A model generated the notes under the pieces. The model saw nothing but the letters and a program-made list of their open reading frames with translations. It made no database searches and was not told where the DNA came from. From contig CAWUHX010000248.1 in assembly GCA_963922205.1 (NCBI GenBank), forward strand, positions 62,001 through 126,000: a DNA stretch of 64,000 bases, in the 5' to 3' direction. The stretch comes from Romanomermis culicivorax (taxonomy: Eukaryota > Nematoda > Enoplea > Mermithida > Mermithidae). The position numbers and the translations under genes are program-made. The stretch's first letter is position 1. Every line of letters starts with the position of its first letter. Below, one piece after another: positions 25,429 through 36,333 of this stretch.

Positions 25429-28400
25429 ATGGCGAATTTTATTCGGCGAGAGGAGCAGAAGGATCGAGTCGATCCCAAGGATGCACGAATTAACGCATTC
25501 GAAAAGAAAATGGAATTATTGATAAGAGTAATCGAAACCGCGCAGGAGCGAGAAAAGGAAAAGGAGGACCATCAACGGAAGAAGATAGGTGAGCCTTCTT
25601 ACCTTGAGAATAGAGTTGAGAGAGTGAGTGAACCTAAGAGAGAGGTTCATTCAGAAGTTTATGTCAGGTCTCAAGATGATAGAGACAAATATTTGGGTAG
25701 AGATAGAGGTTGGACTGAGGAGGCGCAGAGTTCGAGGAATGCTGAACAAGCACAATCGAATGCCTACGGTTACTCAGAGAATAGGAGGTCTAGGGAAAGG
25801 AAGGTGACTATTTGCGACGAATCGTCCCAGGGAGAGGACAGGTTTTCTTGTCCCACTCCTTGGAGAGATACCGTAAATAGAGCTGACCTTAGCCCTGAGA
25901 GGAGGAGAAAGAGGAGGTCGAAGAGTCGAAAGAGATCTCACAGGTCAAGAGCTAGGAGTAGACATTACTCAGATAGTGATAATAGCAGTTCATCTACGTC
26001 GAACTCTAGCTCAAGTGTAGAAGTGGATGTGAGAGATGTGGTAAAGGCCTTGAAACATAGACCTTTACATGATAGTATAAAGCCGACAGAGGCTTTGAAA
26101 TTTTTTACTGATCTGGAAAGTGAATTTCTAGAGAATACGGCTGATAAAGTAAAGAAGGAGTGTCTGAGAAGGTTGTCTCAAAATACGGCTAGGAGGATAG
26201 CGAGAACATCCTCAAGTTATACAGAAGCGCGGAGAAATATTTTAAAGTGTCTCGCGCCCACTTATGATTTGAGGATGCTTAAGAGGGAGCTATTTAATAT
26301 GAAACAGGAGGAAGGCGAGTCAGCCTTAGAGTTTTTAAAGAGATTGAGTAATCATGTGGATCTGGTCTATGCAGATCAGAGTGATCAAGTAAGGCAAGAG
26401 AATATTATTAATGCCTTCATTTATAAGAGTAGTCCATTATATCAGACGGAGTTGCAGGATGTATTGCCATCAATGAAAACATGGCAAGACCTTGCATACG
26501 CCATAACTCAGATTGATAAGAAGTATAAGAATGTGTTTACTGCATTTGGAGCCAAGGATAAACCAATTGTGGTGAATCAAGTTGTAGCGGAGGAGATGTG
26601 CCCGGATATTGCTTTTGTAGGGAATGCTCCGTATGGAAGTACTAAAAAGTATAACCAGACGAAGTCAAGACCACAAAATCAGTTGCAAAAGGCAGTGGAA
26701 GAAGAGAGAAGTGAGGAGAATGCTGAAGAGATGCAACATGGTCTGTCGCCTCGTGATGTCAAAAAGTCTAACGAGGAGCAGGCCAAGGAGTCTTTTTTAG
26801 CTATTCTCTCAAAGGAGTGGCTACAATTGGTTCAAAAGGTGGATAAATTACAAGTTACTCAGAATGAAGCTTTAAAAGAGTTGACTACTGTGAAGACTGC
26901 GTCTGCTGAAAAGCAGAAGCAGTTGAAGCAGCAGAGACCCTACTGCATATATCATAAGAATAATACTCATGCTACGGAGGAGTGTAAGACATTAGCTTAC
27001 CGGCGTCATGAACAGCAACGCGGTGGATTTAACCGTGGCATGTCTAATCAGTATTATGGTGGTGATAGGAATGCTTCATATAGAGGAAGTTTTAGAGGTA
27101 GAGGTAGACCTCAGTTTGGATTTAGGGGAAGAGGAAGAGGTGCCTATTATGTAGGATTCCCCGAAGAAGATCAAATGTATGGGTATGACCCAGAGTTTGA
27201 GAGATACAGGGAATTCTGCAGACTTAGAGAGCAAGGCATCCAGTTGCAGAGGCAGCCTCAGTTGATGTTACCTGCACCAACTAGTCAGCCGGCTATTCAG
27301 GCTAGTACCGTCCTGGATCGGTCTGGATCATTTGTTTCGAACCAGTCGCAACCTAGTTCGCATAACGTAATGGTGACAAGCCGTACAGATGTGGATGATG
27401 AAAGTGATCAGAGTAGAAACAAATCTTCTAGTTTGGTTCTCAGAAGTATTATTCACCTGGATAAGGTGACACCTCTAGAGAAAGTAAAAGAAAGAGATTT
27501 GACTCATGTGAAATATGGAAGAAAAGCAACGAACAAAGAGAGAAGGTTGTTGGAAAATTATCCGAAAATGGTTCCGTTCTATATAAATGTAGTTATTAAA
27601 GAAACGGCTACCAGAGCTTTAATCGATACAGGAGCTCAGTGTATGGTCATGTCTTCTAAGCTCCTGAAAAGGGCATTAGACGTTGATTATACAGTGTACC
27701 CTCATATTCTTAAAGTGACTGTAGCTGATGGAAAAGTTGTGCATGCCTATGGGTATGTACCAGTTTGTATGAAGACGGAATTCGGAAGTTTTCCAGTCAA
27801 TGCTATAGTGTTGCCAGATGCAGGTGAGGACCTGATCTTGGGCACAGATTTTTTAGCACACCCAGATTTAGGTGTGGTGATTGATTTTAAAAGGAATGCC
27901 ATGACTATACAAGGCATTGAGAGAAAGATTGACATAGTTCAAGTTCCTTCTGTAACTACTGTGCAAACGGTAATGGAAGAAGTAACTAAAGTCAGTGTGG
28001 CGTCGGCTGATTGCATAAATCGAATTGTTTATCCAAAAGTTTGTCTGCTAAAGACAACTGTTGCAATTGTTGCATGTAGTAAAACCTACATTCCATATGG
28101 AACAGATGTTTTGATGAAGGCAAAACTTTGGGATCAACATGGAGATGCCACTTTGAAGGGAATTATTGTCCAATCGAAAGATTCTGAAAGGAAGTTCAGA
28201 ATGGAGAAAGCGGTTGTAGACGGATCACAAGAGGAGTTTGTAGTACTAATCTCCAATACCACGGGTTCTGGTTGTCGGTTTGAGAGAGATCAAATCATTG
28301 ACTATACAGAATCTATGCTTATTGAAGATGATGATACCTACAAGAAGGTGAAGGAAATGAAAAAGATAAAGGAGGAAAAGGAATATCAGACCTGCATGGT

Positions 28401-31400
28401 AAAGGAAGGAATGCCTGCATTATCAAAATATGATTCTGTAGAGTTCTATACTTCACTATGCAAGATGATATCTAAGGTGAAAATATCAGAAGAGCAGAAA
28501 AGGGAAGCTATAGAGTCTTTGTTGAAGTACAGAGATGTCTTTAGCTTGCCTGGTGATCCGGCTACTACAACCCCAGCTCTGACATGCAAGATAGATACAG
28601 GAGATGCAAGACCTGTAGCAAAGAGATATTACAGAGCTTCAATTAATAGTCGGCCAGGAGTAAGGCAACATATAAAAGAGATGTTGGATCAGGGAGTGAT
28701 CGAGCCCTCGAAGTCACCGTGGGCTGCACCTCTGTTCCTGGTTGGAAAGGAAGATGGAACTACCAGACCCGTAGTTGATTTTAGAGGTATAAACAAAGTG
28801 ACCAAGGATGATAAATATCCCATCCTGAGAATGGATGATTATTTAGATTGCCTTGGAAGAGCTAAGTTTTATACGATTCTAGATTTGAAGTCCGGATATT
28901 GGCAGGTCCTGATGGAGGAGGAGAGCAAGGAGAAAACGGCTTTTATATGCCAAGAGGGCTTGTTTCAGTTTAAAGTGATGCCGTTTGGATTGAAGAATGC
29001 ACCTGCTGAATTCCAAAGGATAATGGAGAGAATCCTTGGGGATTTGGTATGGAAAATTTGCCTAGTGTACATAGATGATATTATTATCTTCTCGAATACG
29101 TTCGAGGAACACTTAGAGAATTTGAAAATGGTGCTAGAAGCGTTGAGGAAGGCGAAGTTGACTCTTAAGCTGGAGAAATGTGAATTTCTTCCCGAGAAGG
29201 TGCACTTTTTAGGGCACATCTTGGACGCGAACGGAATTTCTCCGGGTCCTAAGAAGGTCAAGGCGATAACGGAATTTCCATTCCCGGATTCTGTTAAGAA
29301 AATGCAAAGATTCCTAGGTACGCTACAATGGTGTAAGAAATTTATACCGGACCTAGCAGCACTAGCTGAACCCTTGTACAAATTAACAGGCAAGAAGGGA
29401 ACATGGAATGTGACGGAGTTACATTACACAACTTTTGAGAAGCTCAAAGTAGCATTGACCTCAGTACCTTTCTTAAGACATCCAATTCTAGATGGATCTG
29501 CGCGATTCATTCTTCAAACGGATGCCAGTGGAATTGCATTGGGAGCAGTGTTATGTCAAGAGACTGACTCGGAATGTTGGGTAATTGCCTACAATAGTCA
29601 GATATTGCGGGCAGAAGAAAGGAAATGGTGCGCCACCGAAAGGGAATGCTTAGCTGTGGTTTACGGCCTAAAAATTTGCAAACATTATCTTTTGGGCCAA
29701 AAGGTCAGGATTCAAACTGACCACAAACCACTATTATCAATGAGGGTCAACACACAGACTAATGACAAACTCAAGAGGTGGTGCGCATTCATTTGCCAGT
29801 TTAATCACAAGTTGGAGTACGTGCCTGGCAGACAGAATGCCATGGCTGATTTCCTCTCCAGAAAGGAGGAACGGGATGAGCAGAAAGAGAAGTTGCTACC
29901 AAAATGGGAGCTTATCTTTCAGAAAGAAGAAGTGAAATCTCTTGCTGAAGACGAAGTCCTTAACCAAAACCACAAAGTTTTAGTGAAACAACTTCGGGAA
30001 CTCAGAGGAGATGAAGTGGGTGAGGCTGTAGGAGTCTTCATTCCGGTGAAGATGGCCACAGCTTCAGTGGCTTCAAAGTATGATGTTAGTGATGAGACTC
30101 AACTTAATATTTCTCCAGAATTTGATAATTATCGAACGCCTGAGAAATATGAAATTGAGGCGGTAGTCACTAGACAAATGGCAAAAAACTTGCAGCAGGA
30201 GGAAAAAGGACATCCTCCTGGGCAAGCAAAATCTAAAGAGGAAGTGAAGAGAATTTTTGAACCGAAGGAGAAGGAGTTTGAAGAAGCCCCAGAAATTGAA
30301 GATGGTAGACCGAAAGGGCTTATCTCAAATGCCTTGATGTCAAAGTTGCAAGGAAAGGTCAAAGATTTAAAAGTGATCTTCGAGAAACTAGGTGCTAATA
30401 GTAGCACTAAGTCTCAAAGTAACTTTTATATCCATCAAGGGATACTATATAGAGAGACTTTTGGCGAGGCAGAGGATCAAATTGTTGTCCCCTCTGTTCT
30501 CAAAAAAGTTGTCCTGCATCAGTATCATGGAGCAGTTATGATGACACATCAAGGGTTTAAGAGAACCCTTGCTATTATTAAAAAGCGGTTCTGGTGGCCG
30601 AGCATCGAAAAGGATGTTCGGAGCTGGATCAGCTTTTGTCCGATATGTCAAATTGCGACTCCAGGAAAGGCTACAATACCGCCATTAAATCCAATTATTC
30701 CTAGAGGACCATTTGACATAGTCTCTGTAGATATTGTGGGAATATCTCCCATGAGCGAGAAAAGACCGTATGTGATAGTATTTCAAGATTACTTTACAAA
30801 ATGGGTGGAAGCAGAAATGATCCCAGATCAATCTGCTGTAACCATTGTGGACAGTTTTCTTCGGAATATTGTGTTCAGGCATGGAACCCCGGTGAAATTG
30901 TTGAGTGATAATGGTTCATGCTTTACAGCTGATTTGATGACGTCAGTGTGTAAATTGTTGGAGTGTCAGAAGATTTTCACAACTGCCTACCATCCACAAG
31001 GAAATGGAATGGTTGAAAGGTTTAACCAAACCTTGATCAAGCAGTTGCGAAAGGTTGCTATAGAGGATTCAGATAAGTGGGACAGATATTTGCAATCTGT
31101 CGTTTTTGCGTATAATGCCACACCTCATACCTCAACGAGATGTTCTCCATTTGCCTCATTGAGAGGTCATGAGGCTAAATTTGGCATTAGCGTTGGTGTT
31201 GCTAGAAACACAGTTCTGCCGATGAACTATGAGGCTTATATGCATATACTAACCAAAAGTTTAGTAGAAACTTATGAAGTCATTTCAGAGAATACCAGGA
31301 AGGCTGCGGAGAGCAGTAAAAAGTTTTTTGACCGTAAAGCAAAAGCTCATGATTATTCCGTCAATGATTGGGTTTTGCTGAAAGTCGATAAACAGAAAAA

Positions 31401-31632
31401 ACTGGGTCTGCCGTGGCAAGGACCGTATGTTGTTACTGATAATAGGAGATTATCAGAGAACATGCTTGAAATTGCTCACTGGAGAGAGCTGCTGAAAAAG
31501 CAGGTGGTATCCGTGAGCAGGTTAAAGCACTTTCGCTACGAGACCGGCAGTTGGCTGCAGTCTAACGACGTGTCATCTAAGGATGTGCAGTTTACTGTAG
31601 ATTCGAAAATTAGTAATTATAAACTGCCGTAG
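25429..31632 (+). CDS. gag-pol: Gag-Pol polyprotein of a Ty3/Gypsy retrotransposon, 2067 aa
   Basis: Single uninterrupted frame. Order by residue: charged N-terminus with an Arg/Ser-rich stretch (~155-200); Gag capsid-like helical region (~205-370); CHHC zinc knuckle C506-x2-H509-x4-H514-x4-C519; Arg/Gly-rich nucleic-acid-binding segment (~525-570); aspartic protease with D733-T-G and LILG 802-805; reverse transcriptase with D1152 and YIDD 1214-1217; RNase H with D1365, E1406, D1431 and D1474; integrase zinc domain H1700/H1707/C1737/C1740; integrase core D1768, D1827, E1863 (35 residues between the last two); C-terminal WQGPY near 1996-2000, like the GPY/F module. RT copies element RNA to DNA, RNase H degrades the template, and integrase inserts the product; the protease is expected to cleave the polyprotein. 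There is no frameshift between gag and pol, so the two would be made at equal ratio unless the upstream UAG regulates output. Confidence 0.95.
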   Translation: MANFIRREEQKDRVDPKDARINAFEKKMELLIRVIETAQEREKEKEDHQRKKIGEPSYLENRVERVSEPKREVHSEVYVRSQDDRDKYLGRDRGWTEEAQSSRNAEQAQSNAYGYSENRRSRERKVTICDESSQGEDRFSCPTPWRDTVNRADLSPERRRKRRSKSRKRSHRSRARSRHYSDSDNSSSSTSNSSSSVEVDVRDVVKALKHRPLHDSIKPTEALKFFTDLESEFLENTADKVKKECLRRLSQNTARRIARTSSSYTEARRNILKCLAPTYDLRMLKRELFNMKQEEGESALEFLKRLSNHVDLVYADQSDQVRQENIINAFIYKSSPLYQTELQDVLPSMKTWQDLAYAITQIDKKYKNVFTAFGAKDKPIVVNQVVAEEMCPDIAFVGNAPYGSTKKYNQTKSRPQNQLQKAVEEERSEENAEEMQHGLSPRDVKKSNEEQAKESFLAILSKEWLQLVQKVDKLQVTQNEALKELTTVKTASAEKQKQLKQQRPYCIYHKNNTHATEECKTLAYRRHEQQRGGFNRGMSNQYYGGDRNASYRGSFRGRGRPQFGFRGRGRGAYYVGFPEEDQMYGYDPEFERYREFCRLREQGIQLQRQPQLMLPAPTSQPAIQASTVLDRSGSFVSNQSQPSSHNVMVTSRTDVDDESDQSRNKSSSLVLRSIIHLDKVTPLEKVKERDLTHVKYGRKATNKERRLLENYPKMVPFYINVVIKETATRALIDTGAQCMVMSSKLLKRALDVDYTVYPHILKVTVADGKVVHAYGYVPVCMKTEFGSFPVNAIVLPDAGEDLILGTDFLAHPDLGVVIDFKRNAMTIQGIERKIDIVQVPSVTTVQTVMEEVTKVSVASADCINRIVYPKVCLLKTTVAIVACSKTYIPYGTDVLMKAKLWDQHGDATLKGIIVQSKDSERKFRMEKAVVDGSQEEFVVLISNTTGSGCRFERDQIIDYTESMLIEDDDTYKKVKEMKKIKEEKEYQTCMVKEGMPALSKYDSVEFYTSLCKMISKVKISEEQKREAIESLLKYRDVFSLPGDPATTTPALTCKIDTGDARPVAKRYYRASINSRPGVRQHIKEMLDQGVIEPSKSPWAAPLFLVGKEDGTTRPVVDFRGINKVTKDDKYPILRMDDYLDCLGRAKFYTILDLKSGYWQVLMEEESKEKTAFICQEGLFQFKVMPFGLKNAPAEFQRIMERILGDLVWKICLVYIDDIIIFSNTFEEHLENLKMVLEALRKAKLTLKLEKCEFLPEKVHFLGHILDANGISPGPKKVKAITEFPFPDSVKKMQRFLGTLQWCKKFIPDLAALAEPLYKLTGKKGTWNVTELHYTTFEKLKVALTSVPFLRHPILDGSARFILQTDASGIALGAVLCQETDSECWVIAYNSQILRAEERKWCATERECLAVVYGLKICKHYLLGQKVRIQTDHKPLLSMRVNTQTNDKLKRWCAFICQFNHKLEYVPGRQNAMADFLSRKEERDEQKEKLLPKWELIFQKEEVKSLAEDEVLNQNHKVLVKQLRELRGDEVGEAVGVFIPVKMATASVASKYDVSDETQLNISPEFDNYRTPEKYEIEAVVTRQMAKNLQQEEKGHPPGQAKSKEEVKRIFEPKEKEFEEAPEIEDGRPKGLISNALMSKLQGKVKDLKVIFEKLGANSSTKSQSNFYIHQGILYRETFGEAEDQIVVPSVLKKVVLHQYHGAVMMTHQGFKRTLAIIKKRFWWPSIEKDVRSWISFCPICQIATPGKATIPPLNPIIPRGPFDIVSVDIVGISPMSEKRPYVIVFQDYFTKWVEAEMIPDQSAVTIVDSFLRNIVFRHGTPVKLLSDNGSCFTADLMTSVCKLLECQKIFTTAYHPQGNGMVERFNQTLIKQLRKVAIEDSDKWDRYLQSVVFAYNATPHTSTRCSPFASLRGHEAKFGISVGVARNTVLPMNYEAYMHILTKSLVETYEVISENTRKAAESSKKFFDRKAKAHDYSVNDWVLLKVDKQKKLGLPWQGPYVVTDNRRLSENMLEIAHWRELLKKQVVSVSRLKHFRYETGSWLQSNDVSSKDVQFTVDSKISNYKLP

Positions 31633-32102
31633 CGCGTAGCGCTGTCTTTTCGCGTGTGTGTGTGTGTGCGTATGATTACCCCCCCCCATATTTTTTCGTC
31701 CCAAGTTTTGTAATTAGGTACAAATTGTAAGTAATTGTATTTATTTATGTATTTATCGCGTATTTATCATGTATTTTTAAATTTTTCTCGTGTAAATCTT
31801 TAAATTTCTCAAAATTTTTGGTAAAAAACCACTCTTCGCAAAAACCTAAAATCTTAAAACTTTTTTCGCAGCCTAAATTTTAAATTTCCCCGAGTCCGAG
31901 TAATTTTTTCGGAGGAAATAGTTAATTGTTGCCCCCCAATTCTGTGAATATTGGAAGAATTGGGAAAACTGCTGAAATTTTAGAGTACACAAAAAGTAGT
32001 GAAAGCGGAAAATTTGTTGATTTTTCAGCTCTTAAAAAATTTTAAAAATTTTCGAAAATTGATAACGCTGAATTGAAAGAATTCGAAAAAGAAGGGGAAG
32101 AG

Positions 32103-32378
32103 ATGTCCCGGCCTCCCAATGGAGGCCGGACAAAGCAGTATTTGGTCACGGACCCCCACGTGACCTACGGTCAGCCGCAGGTGCGGCAAAATAATCAGTA
32201 TTTTTTAGTCGATGGTAAGCGACCTAAGTTATTAAACTTAGTTAATCTTAAAATTTATTGGGCAAAGCAGGATGTTATAGCCCATGGGTGTCTAGATGAA
32301 GGCCTAGACAATTGTAAAAATTTAGTGGGAACAAATTTGTTCTGTCAACTTGAAAAAGTGTGGCAAAGCTGCCCGTAG
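32103..32378 (+). CDS. Small hypothetical ORF, 91 aa
   Basis: ATG at 32103 and stop TAG at 32376-32378. I recognise no domain. The product is soluble-looking, with three Cys in the last third. Its first codons lie in a 9-bp hairpin (32108-32129), and the same frame is open upstream to a TTG. It lies in the pol-to-exonuclease spacer. It may be a genuine small accessory ORF or a chance frame; evidence for coding is weak. Confidence 0.25.
   Translation: MSRPPNGGRTKQYLVTDPHVTYGQPQVRQNNQYFLVDGKRPKLLNLVNLKIYWAKQDVIAHGCLDEGLDNCKNLVGTNLFCQLEKVWQSCP
32108..32129 (+). other. GC-rich hairpin in the spacer
   Basis: Perfect 9-bp inverted repeat CCGGCCTCC / GGAGGCCGG with a CAAT loop, standing out in AT-rich sequence. 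It starts three bases after an ATG at 32103, so as RNA it could influence initiation of the small ORF. Confidence 0.7.
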
Positions 32379-32907
32379 CACAAAATTTGGACTTTTTGTG
32401 AAACTACATTATTCCTCTACACACATAGCGAGTTGAATAAATTCATCTATGTGATGGGGAAGAAGTGGAGCGTAGCAACTAGTCGACTAGGGGTAGATAA
32501 TTTCAAAATTATTTAAATTTTCAAATTCCATCTTAATTTGATTTTCTATGAATTTCCACATTTTGGGTAAATTATTAAATATATTTTAAATTTCTTCTTG
32601 GAAATTCTTAATTTATTAGTTGGATAGGCCGTTTTGGGCGTTGGATTGAGACGGCATGCAGTCGAATGATGGAAGACGCAGGTGGTCTGTGCGTGTACTC
32701 CCGTATAAGGTAGAAGCCGGGGCCGCACTTGAGTTTAACTATCTGCCAACACTAACCCAATATATGTTTGGTACCTTATTGTCCCCTGCTTGCAGTTTTT
32801 TCTTTTTCTTTTTTCCTTTTTGTGCTTACTATCTGTGGTGAAGGTAGAGTCTAACCGATGTTTGTCCGCTTAGAAAGGTTTTCATTAAAAAATTGTAAAC
32901 ATTCCGT

Positions 32908-33669
32908 ATGAATTTTTTAGACTACAATGTCAAGCGCATTGTCAGAGTCGGCGAATTGGAACGGTGGTTGGCCACAAATTTCGGGAGGTTTCCGTTGGAA
33001 TTGACGGAACCGAAATTGGTCGAAATAGGTAAGGTGGCTGAAATGATCGAAGCCTTGAAGGTGAGTAGGTTTCGAGGACAGCCAATTATCAGTTTTGATA
33101 CCGAGAAGGTTACTCAAGAGTATGTGAGTAAGGTTTTCCCGACTTCTGGGGTTGATAACCCAAAAGGGAAGGAGTTTGCGAGAGTCATTAGCTTCTCGAC
33201 GGTAACTGGAGACACCTTTGTTGTAGATACTATGACAATCATGCCGAAGGAATGGACGCTCATTCATGAGCTCTTAGATTCGGACATGCTTCTCGTTGGA
33301 TACAACTTGGTTACAGATCTGGTCGCCATCTGGAATGTTAATGGCGCTGGTAGAAAGCACCAAGAAGTTGATCTAACACCGGAGATCAAGCATAGAGTAA
33401 CGTCTTCGTATGGCCGTTATTATGACGTAGCCAAGGTAGGAGACCAGTTGAACGGGAGATTTTTGGCAATGTCCAGGAAGTTGGGACTTTGCCCAGAGAC
33501 TTTTAAGCTGAAAGGGTTGTTCACGGAGCTGTATCTGGCGGATATCAGTTATTTCCAAATCGATTTCCATCAGAGAGCGCAACGTGAGCGATTCTGTAGG
33601 CATACGTTAACACAGGTTAAATCAGGTATCCAGCACTGGATGCCTACTACTCATTGTTGGTTTTCCTAG
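32908..33669 (+). pseudogene. DEDDy 3'-5' exonuclease-like domain, N-terminal part (frame 1)
   Basis: The ATG at 32908 opens a 253-codon frame. Residues 58-66 form a beta strand ending F-D64-T-E66, the exo I D-x-E motif. Residues 130-141 read V-G-Y-N133-L-V-T-D137, closely resembling exo II of the DNA polymerase I/RNase D superfamily (N-x3-D). The third motif is not in this frame: from about 33621 coding character switches to the frame starting at 33621, which contains Y-x3-D. The tail after about residue 238 is therefore probably aberrant. A nuclease of this fold would remove nucleotides from RNA or DNA 3' ends using two metal ions. Association with retroelement replication or with evasion of host small-RNA pathways is speculation. 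The frame change may be a mutation, a sequencing error, a very short intron or -1 frameshifting. Confidence 0.6.
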
Positions 33670-34661
33670 CATTTTTCCACTATGAGTTAGCTATGGAAGT
33701 CGAGGTCGGAGTCCAGTATTTTCGGCATGATTTGATGAAAGCGGATCAAATTCAGATAATGGCTTTCAGGTTGTATAGGTTTTTTAACATGATACATGGT
33801 GAAAATTTTCCGCAGACTTTTTGCGGAAGTCCAGAGGTAGAGGAGCCGCAGTCATCGGCTATTTATCACGTGATGAGACAGGAGGTGTATGCCCGTATGG
33901 CTGCCCAAAGTGATACCTCATCTGGAGGCTATACGGAGTACAGCTTCCCTCATTACAAGTCAAATCCGAAGAGAGGGAGAGAAGTAAGTATCCCTAAAGG
34001 TATTCATCCTGATTATACCATCAAGGAGAAAAGTAAGAATGTGGATGGTAACGATACGGTAAGTGAGGATGAAGAGTTTGAAGAAGCTTTGTCGGAAAAG
34101 CAGATTAGAACTCGAATTACGAAGAAGGTGGTAGATATGGTTAATCAAGTGAAGAGTTTCAGTAGACTTGATGAACCAGTATCTATGGTTTTATACGAGA
34201 ATTTCCTAAGGTATAGGAAAGAAACGAAACAGTTGTTGGAGATAACATCTCTGGAAGTTGATTACCATGAGTATGAACCAGTCAGAGTTTCCAATGGTAA
34301 AGACTCGTATGTAAGACAACACTGGAGTATGGATATCGCTCCTTATTCTGAAATATTGATTGAGGACAATTTTAAGAATTTGGAGTCAGTGTGTAACAAA
34401 GTTCCGCTCACGTTTCATTTATTTTGGCCAGCTTGTAGAGAGGAAGTGGAAGAGTACCTTACCTCTCTCCTTGACCATAACTATTTGAGATCCTTTAGCC
34501 CTGAGGGAAAGGAACAACTCTTGAAGATGTTGTGGAGGGGAGATAGGTATGGTCAGTACTTATCATTTTTGAATAGTCTTCCAGTAACGGAGGTGCATAC
34601 GCCAACAAAGGGCGATGCGATTACATGTTGTGGAAATCGTTTCGTATTTTTGCCGATCTGA
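33621..34661 (+). pseudogene. Exonuclease exo III motif and following unrecognised region (frame 0)
   Basis: This frame opens after a TAA at 33618-33620. Its first residues are R-Y-P-A-L-D-A-Y-Y, with Y at 33627-33629 and D at 33639-33641, an exo III Y-x3-D motif on a hydrophobic helix; it completes the DEDDy set begun in the preceding frame. There is no ATG at the beginning, consistent with it being a continuation rather than a separate gene. Beyond the exonuclease part lies an acidic segment near 34050-34100 and a long charged region I do not recognise. A TGA at 34659-34661 ends the frame, but the same frame continues openly past it. Between about 34620 and 34690 another frame (starting 34622) also looks protein-like, so two compensating indels may be present here. 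Confidence 0.55.
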
Positions 34662-35294
34662 TTTTGGCCCAAGACAAAGTCATGGGAGCAAAGACTGGAA
34701 GATAAGAGGAAGCATTTGGCGGAGTGTCCGCAGTACAAAGATAATCCGTACTGCTATCAGAGGTTTTACTTCCACCAAATAGCTGTCGGAGTTCCAGGTT
34801 TGCGATACCCAATAGATATGAGTGAGGACGCAACGAAGGAGAATCAGAAGAAGAGTGTGTTAGCGTATCAACCGGAATACGTTCCAGGTTACGAGCCACC
34901 ATTTTTCGAGCCGATATTGCCGTCTGATGCTCCAGGTTTCACAATTACGCATATTGGCGATAAGGTTGTAGTGACGCCGACAGGTAAGCAGCCAGCAGTG
35001 CCGGTTACAAGCACTGAGGTAAGCACAATGGTGAGTCAACAATCTGGAGTTAATATGAGTAGTTTAGATCAGGTGCAGGGGATGCAGGCTGAGCTTGTTG
35101 CGGCGAAAGCACAGCAACAAGCAATACCTGCAGACCTCAACACCCCCATCGACTTGAATCAGGTAGGAGACGATTTAGAAGTGGACAAGGAGGTCACTGT
35201 CGAATCATTGATACAGCCTGATCAAGAAACACAGGTAACCTCTTTACTAGATCAGACAGAGAGTCTACTTTCTGGAATGGATGTCAGGGCATAG
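34662..35294 (+). pseudogene. Continuation of the 3' accessory protein after an in-frame stop
   Basis: Same frame as the preceding segment, directly after TGA 34659-34661, open for 210 codons to TAG 35292-35294. The coding-like part starts near 34690 with a charged helix, then an aromatic- and Cys-containing patch (~34720-34790), a Pro-rich stretch (~34860-34940) and an acidic, Gln/Leu-rich tail. No ATG precedes the conserved-looking part, which argues for a continuation. No known domain was recognised. The end abuts a perfect hairpin at 35301-35341, beyond which coding is in another frame. Confidence 0.5.
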
Positions 35295-36333
35295 CAAATG
35301 TTGGACTTGCAGCAATCTGATAACGATTGCTGCAAGTCCAACAATAGAGGAGATTGAAGCAAGGCTCAGGGAGCGAGCTGAAAAGGAAATTGAAAGGCAG
35401 AAAGAGATTTTCGCTAAACAGCTTGCGGAGCAAAAAGCGAGATTAGATCAGCAGCAGAAGCAGCTGGAGCAGGTATTGGCTGGTTTTACGGCGCAGCCGA
35501 CGCCTCTGGCAGCGCCTACAGTCGTGCAAGCTCCGGCCAAGCCACCTACTGCTTATCATATCCCGAAATTTCCGGCGCAGCCTGCTAGTACACAGGCCAT
35601 CCAACCTGCGGTCAGCAAGGTTACGCTGACAGTTCAAGTAGCGCCCAGAGATCCAAGTATAGAGGGTGGTATACCAGGTACGTATACTGCCGAGGAAGTT
35701 AGAAAATTTAGAGCGGAAGGTCATACGGACGAGCAGATTAAAAGGTTAGGAAGGAGGAAGTTAGCCCGAAGGGCCAATAGGGCTAAAAGGAGAGATGAAG
35801 AGGATGTTATTGAAATTAGTGATGGTGAAGGAGAACAGACAGGGAGTTCTACGTCTGTGGACTTGAAGTTTGCAGGATCTACTACTTCATTGACGGATTC
35901 AACCAAGTCCAAGACTGGAACTACGCCGACGAGCTTGATGCCTGGAACCAAAAGTTCCATGAGTCAAGTGCAGTCGACAGTTGCTTCGGCTAAAGTACCT
36001 AGTAAATCGTTTGCATCTCAGGTAAGTGCAACGATGAAAAGTACTTTGGCTAAGCCCGTGTCTAAAGTGGATAAGACTTCTCAGCAGAACCAGAGCAGTT
36101 CCGCAGGGAAAAAAGTTGTTTCTAAATCCTCTACGTCGGAACTGACTAAATCGGTCAAGAGAAGTAGAGATAAGGAAGTAACTTTGGAGTACCTGAGTTC
36201 TGTTTTGAGAGACTACTGGGATGTCCATAAGAAGTTTCCCTTGGTGAAGGGAAGAATAGATTTTTCGACACCGGAGGTGATCGAATTCTTTGCTCAGATG
36301 ATAATAGGAATCAAATCATCTGGGCATTGGTGA
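35281..36333 (+). CDS. Coiled-coil and basic/SIM-like segment of the 3' accessory protein, 350 codons
   Basis: ATG at 35281, but the first ~20 codons overlap the end of the previous segment and a hairpin, so the true start may be upstream in another frame. Residues ~22-70 are a strong coiled-coil candidate (Glu/Lys/Gln heptads). A Pro/Ala-rich linker follows, then an Arg/Lys-rich stretch (163-171, NLS-like). Next comes V176-I-E-I179 followed by S-D-G-E-G-E, resembling a SUMO-interacting motif. Ser/Thr/Lys-rich low complexity fills ~195-300. Coding character passes to the frame of the next segment at about 36297-36303; the last ~10 residues here are probably out of frame. Self-association and nuclear docking are inferred, not shown. 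Confidence 0.5.
   Translation: MSGHSKCWTCSNLITIAASPTIEEIEARLRERAEKEIERQKEIFAKQLAEQKARLDQQQKQLEQVLAGFTAQPTPLAAPTVVQAPAKPPTAYHIPKFPAQPASTQAIQPAVSKVTLTVQVAPRDPSIEGGIPGTYTAEEVRKFRAEGHTDEQIKRLGRRKLARRANRAKRRDEEDVIEISDGEGEQTGSSTSVDLKFAGSTTSLTDSTKSKTGTTPTSLMPGTKSSMSQVQSTVASAKVPSKSFASQVSATMKSTLAKPVSKVDKTSQQNQSSSAGKKVVSKSSTSELTKSVKRSRDKEVTLEYLSSVLRDYWDVHKKFPLVKGRIDFSTPEVIEFFAQMIIGIKSSGHW
35301..35341 (+). other. Perfect 17-bp hairpin at a reading-frame switch
   Basis: TTGGACTTGCAGCAATC at 35301-35317 and its exact reverse complement at 35325-35341, loop TGATAAC. It sits between the stop of one coding segment (35294) and the coiled-coil segment in another frame. A perfect stem this long in coding sequence suggests a template-switch (quasipalindrome) mutation, or a structured RNA element. 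Confidence 0.85.

Larger units (their letters stand above)
31633..32907 (+). other. Spacer between pol and the extra 3' coding block
   Basis: AT-rich and mostly non-coding. It holds a (GT)n run near 31656-31668, a C9 run near 31680, several TTTTTCG/AAATTTT-rich stretches and a small ORF (32103-32378). A pyrimidine-rich tract (~32794-32822) lies ~85 bp before the next ATG and could be part of a splice acceptor or an internal leader. Elements of this layout often express 3' ORFs from a spliced or subgenomic RNA; that is inference here. Confidence 0.6.

Noticed and set aside
27747-30882. Minus-strand ORFs within pol
   Set aside because: Shadows of the strongly supported plus-strand Gag-Pol frame.
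33610-33630. Canonical -1 frameshift heptamer in the exonuclease
   Set aside because: The local sequence GGTTAAATC does not fit X-XXY-YYZ in the upstream frame.
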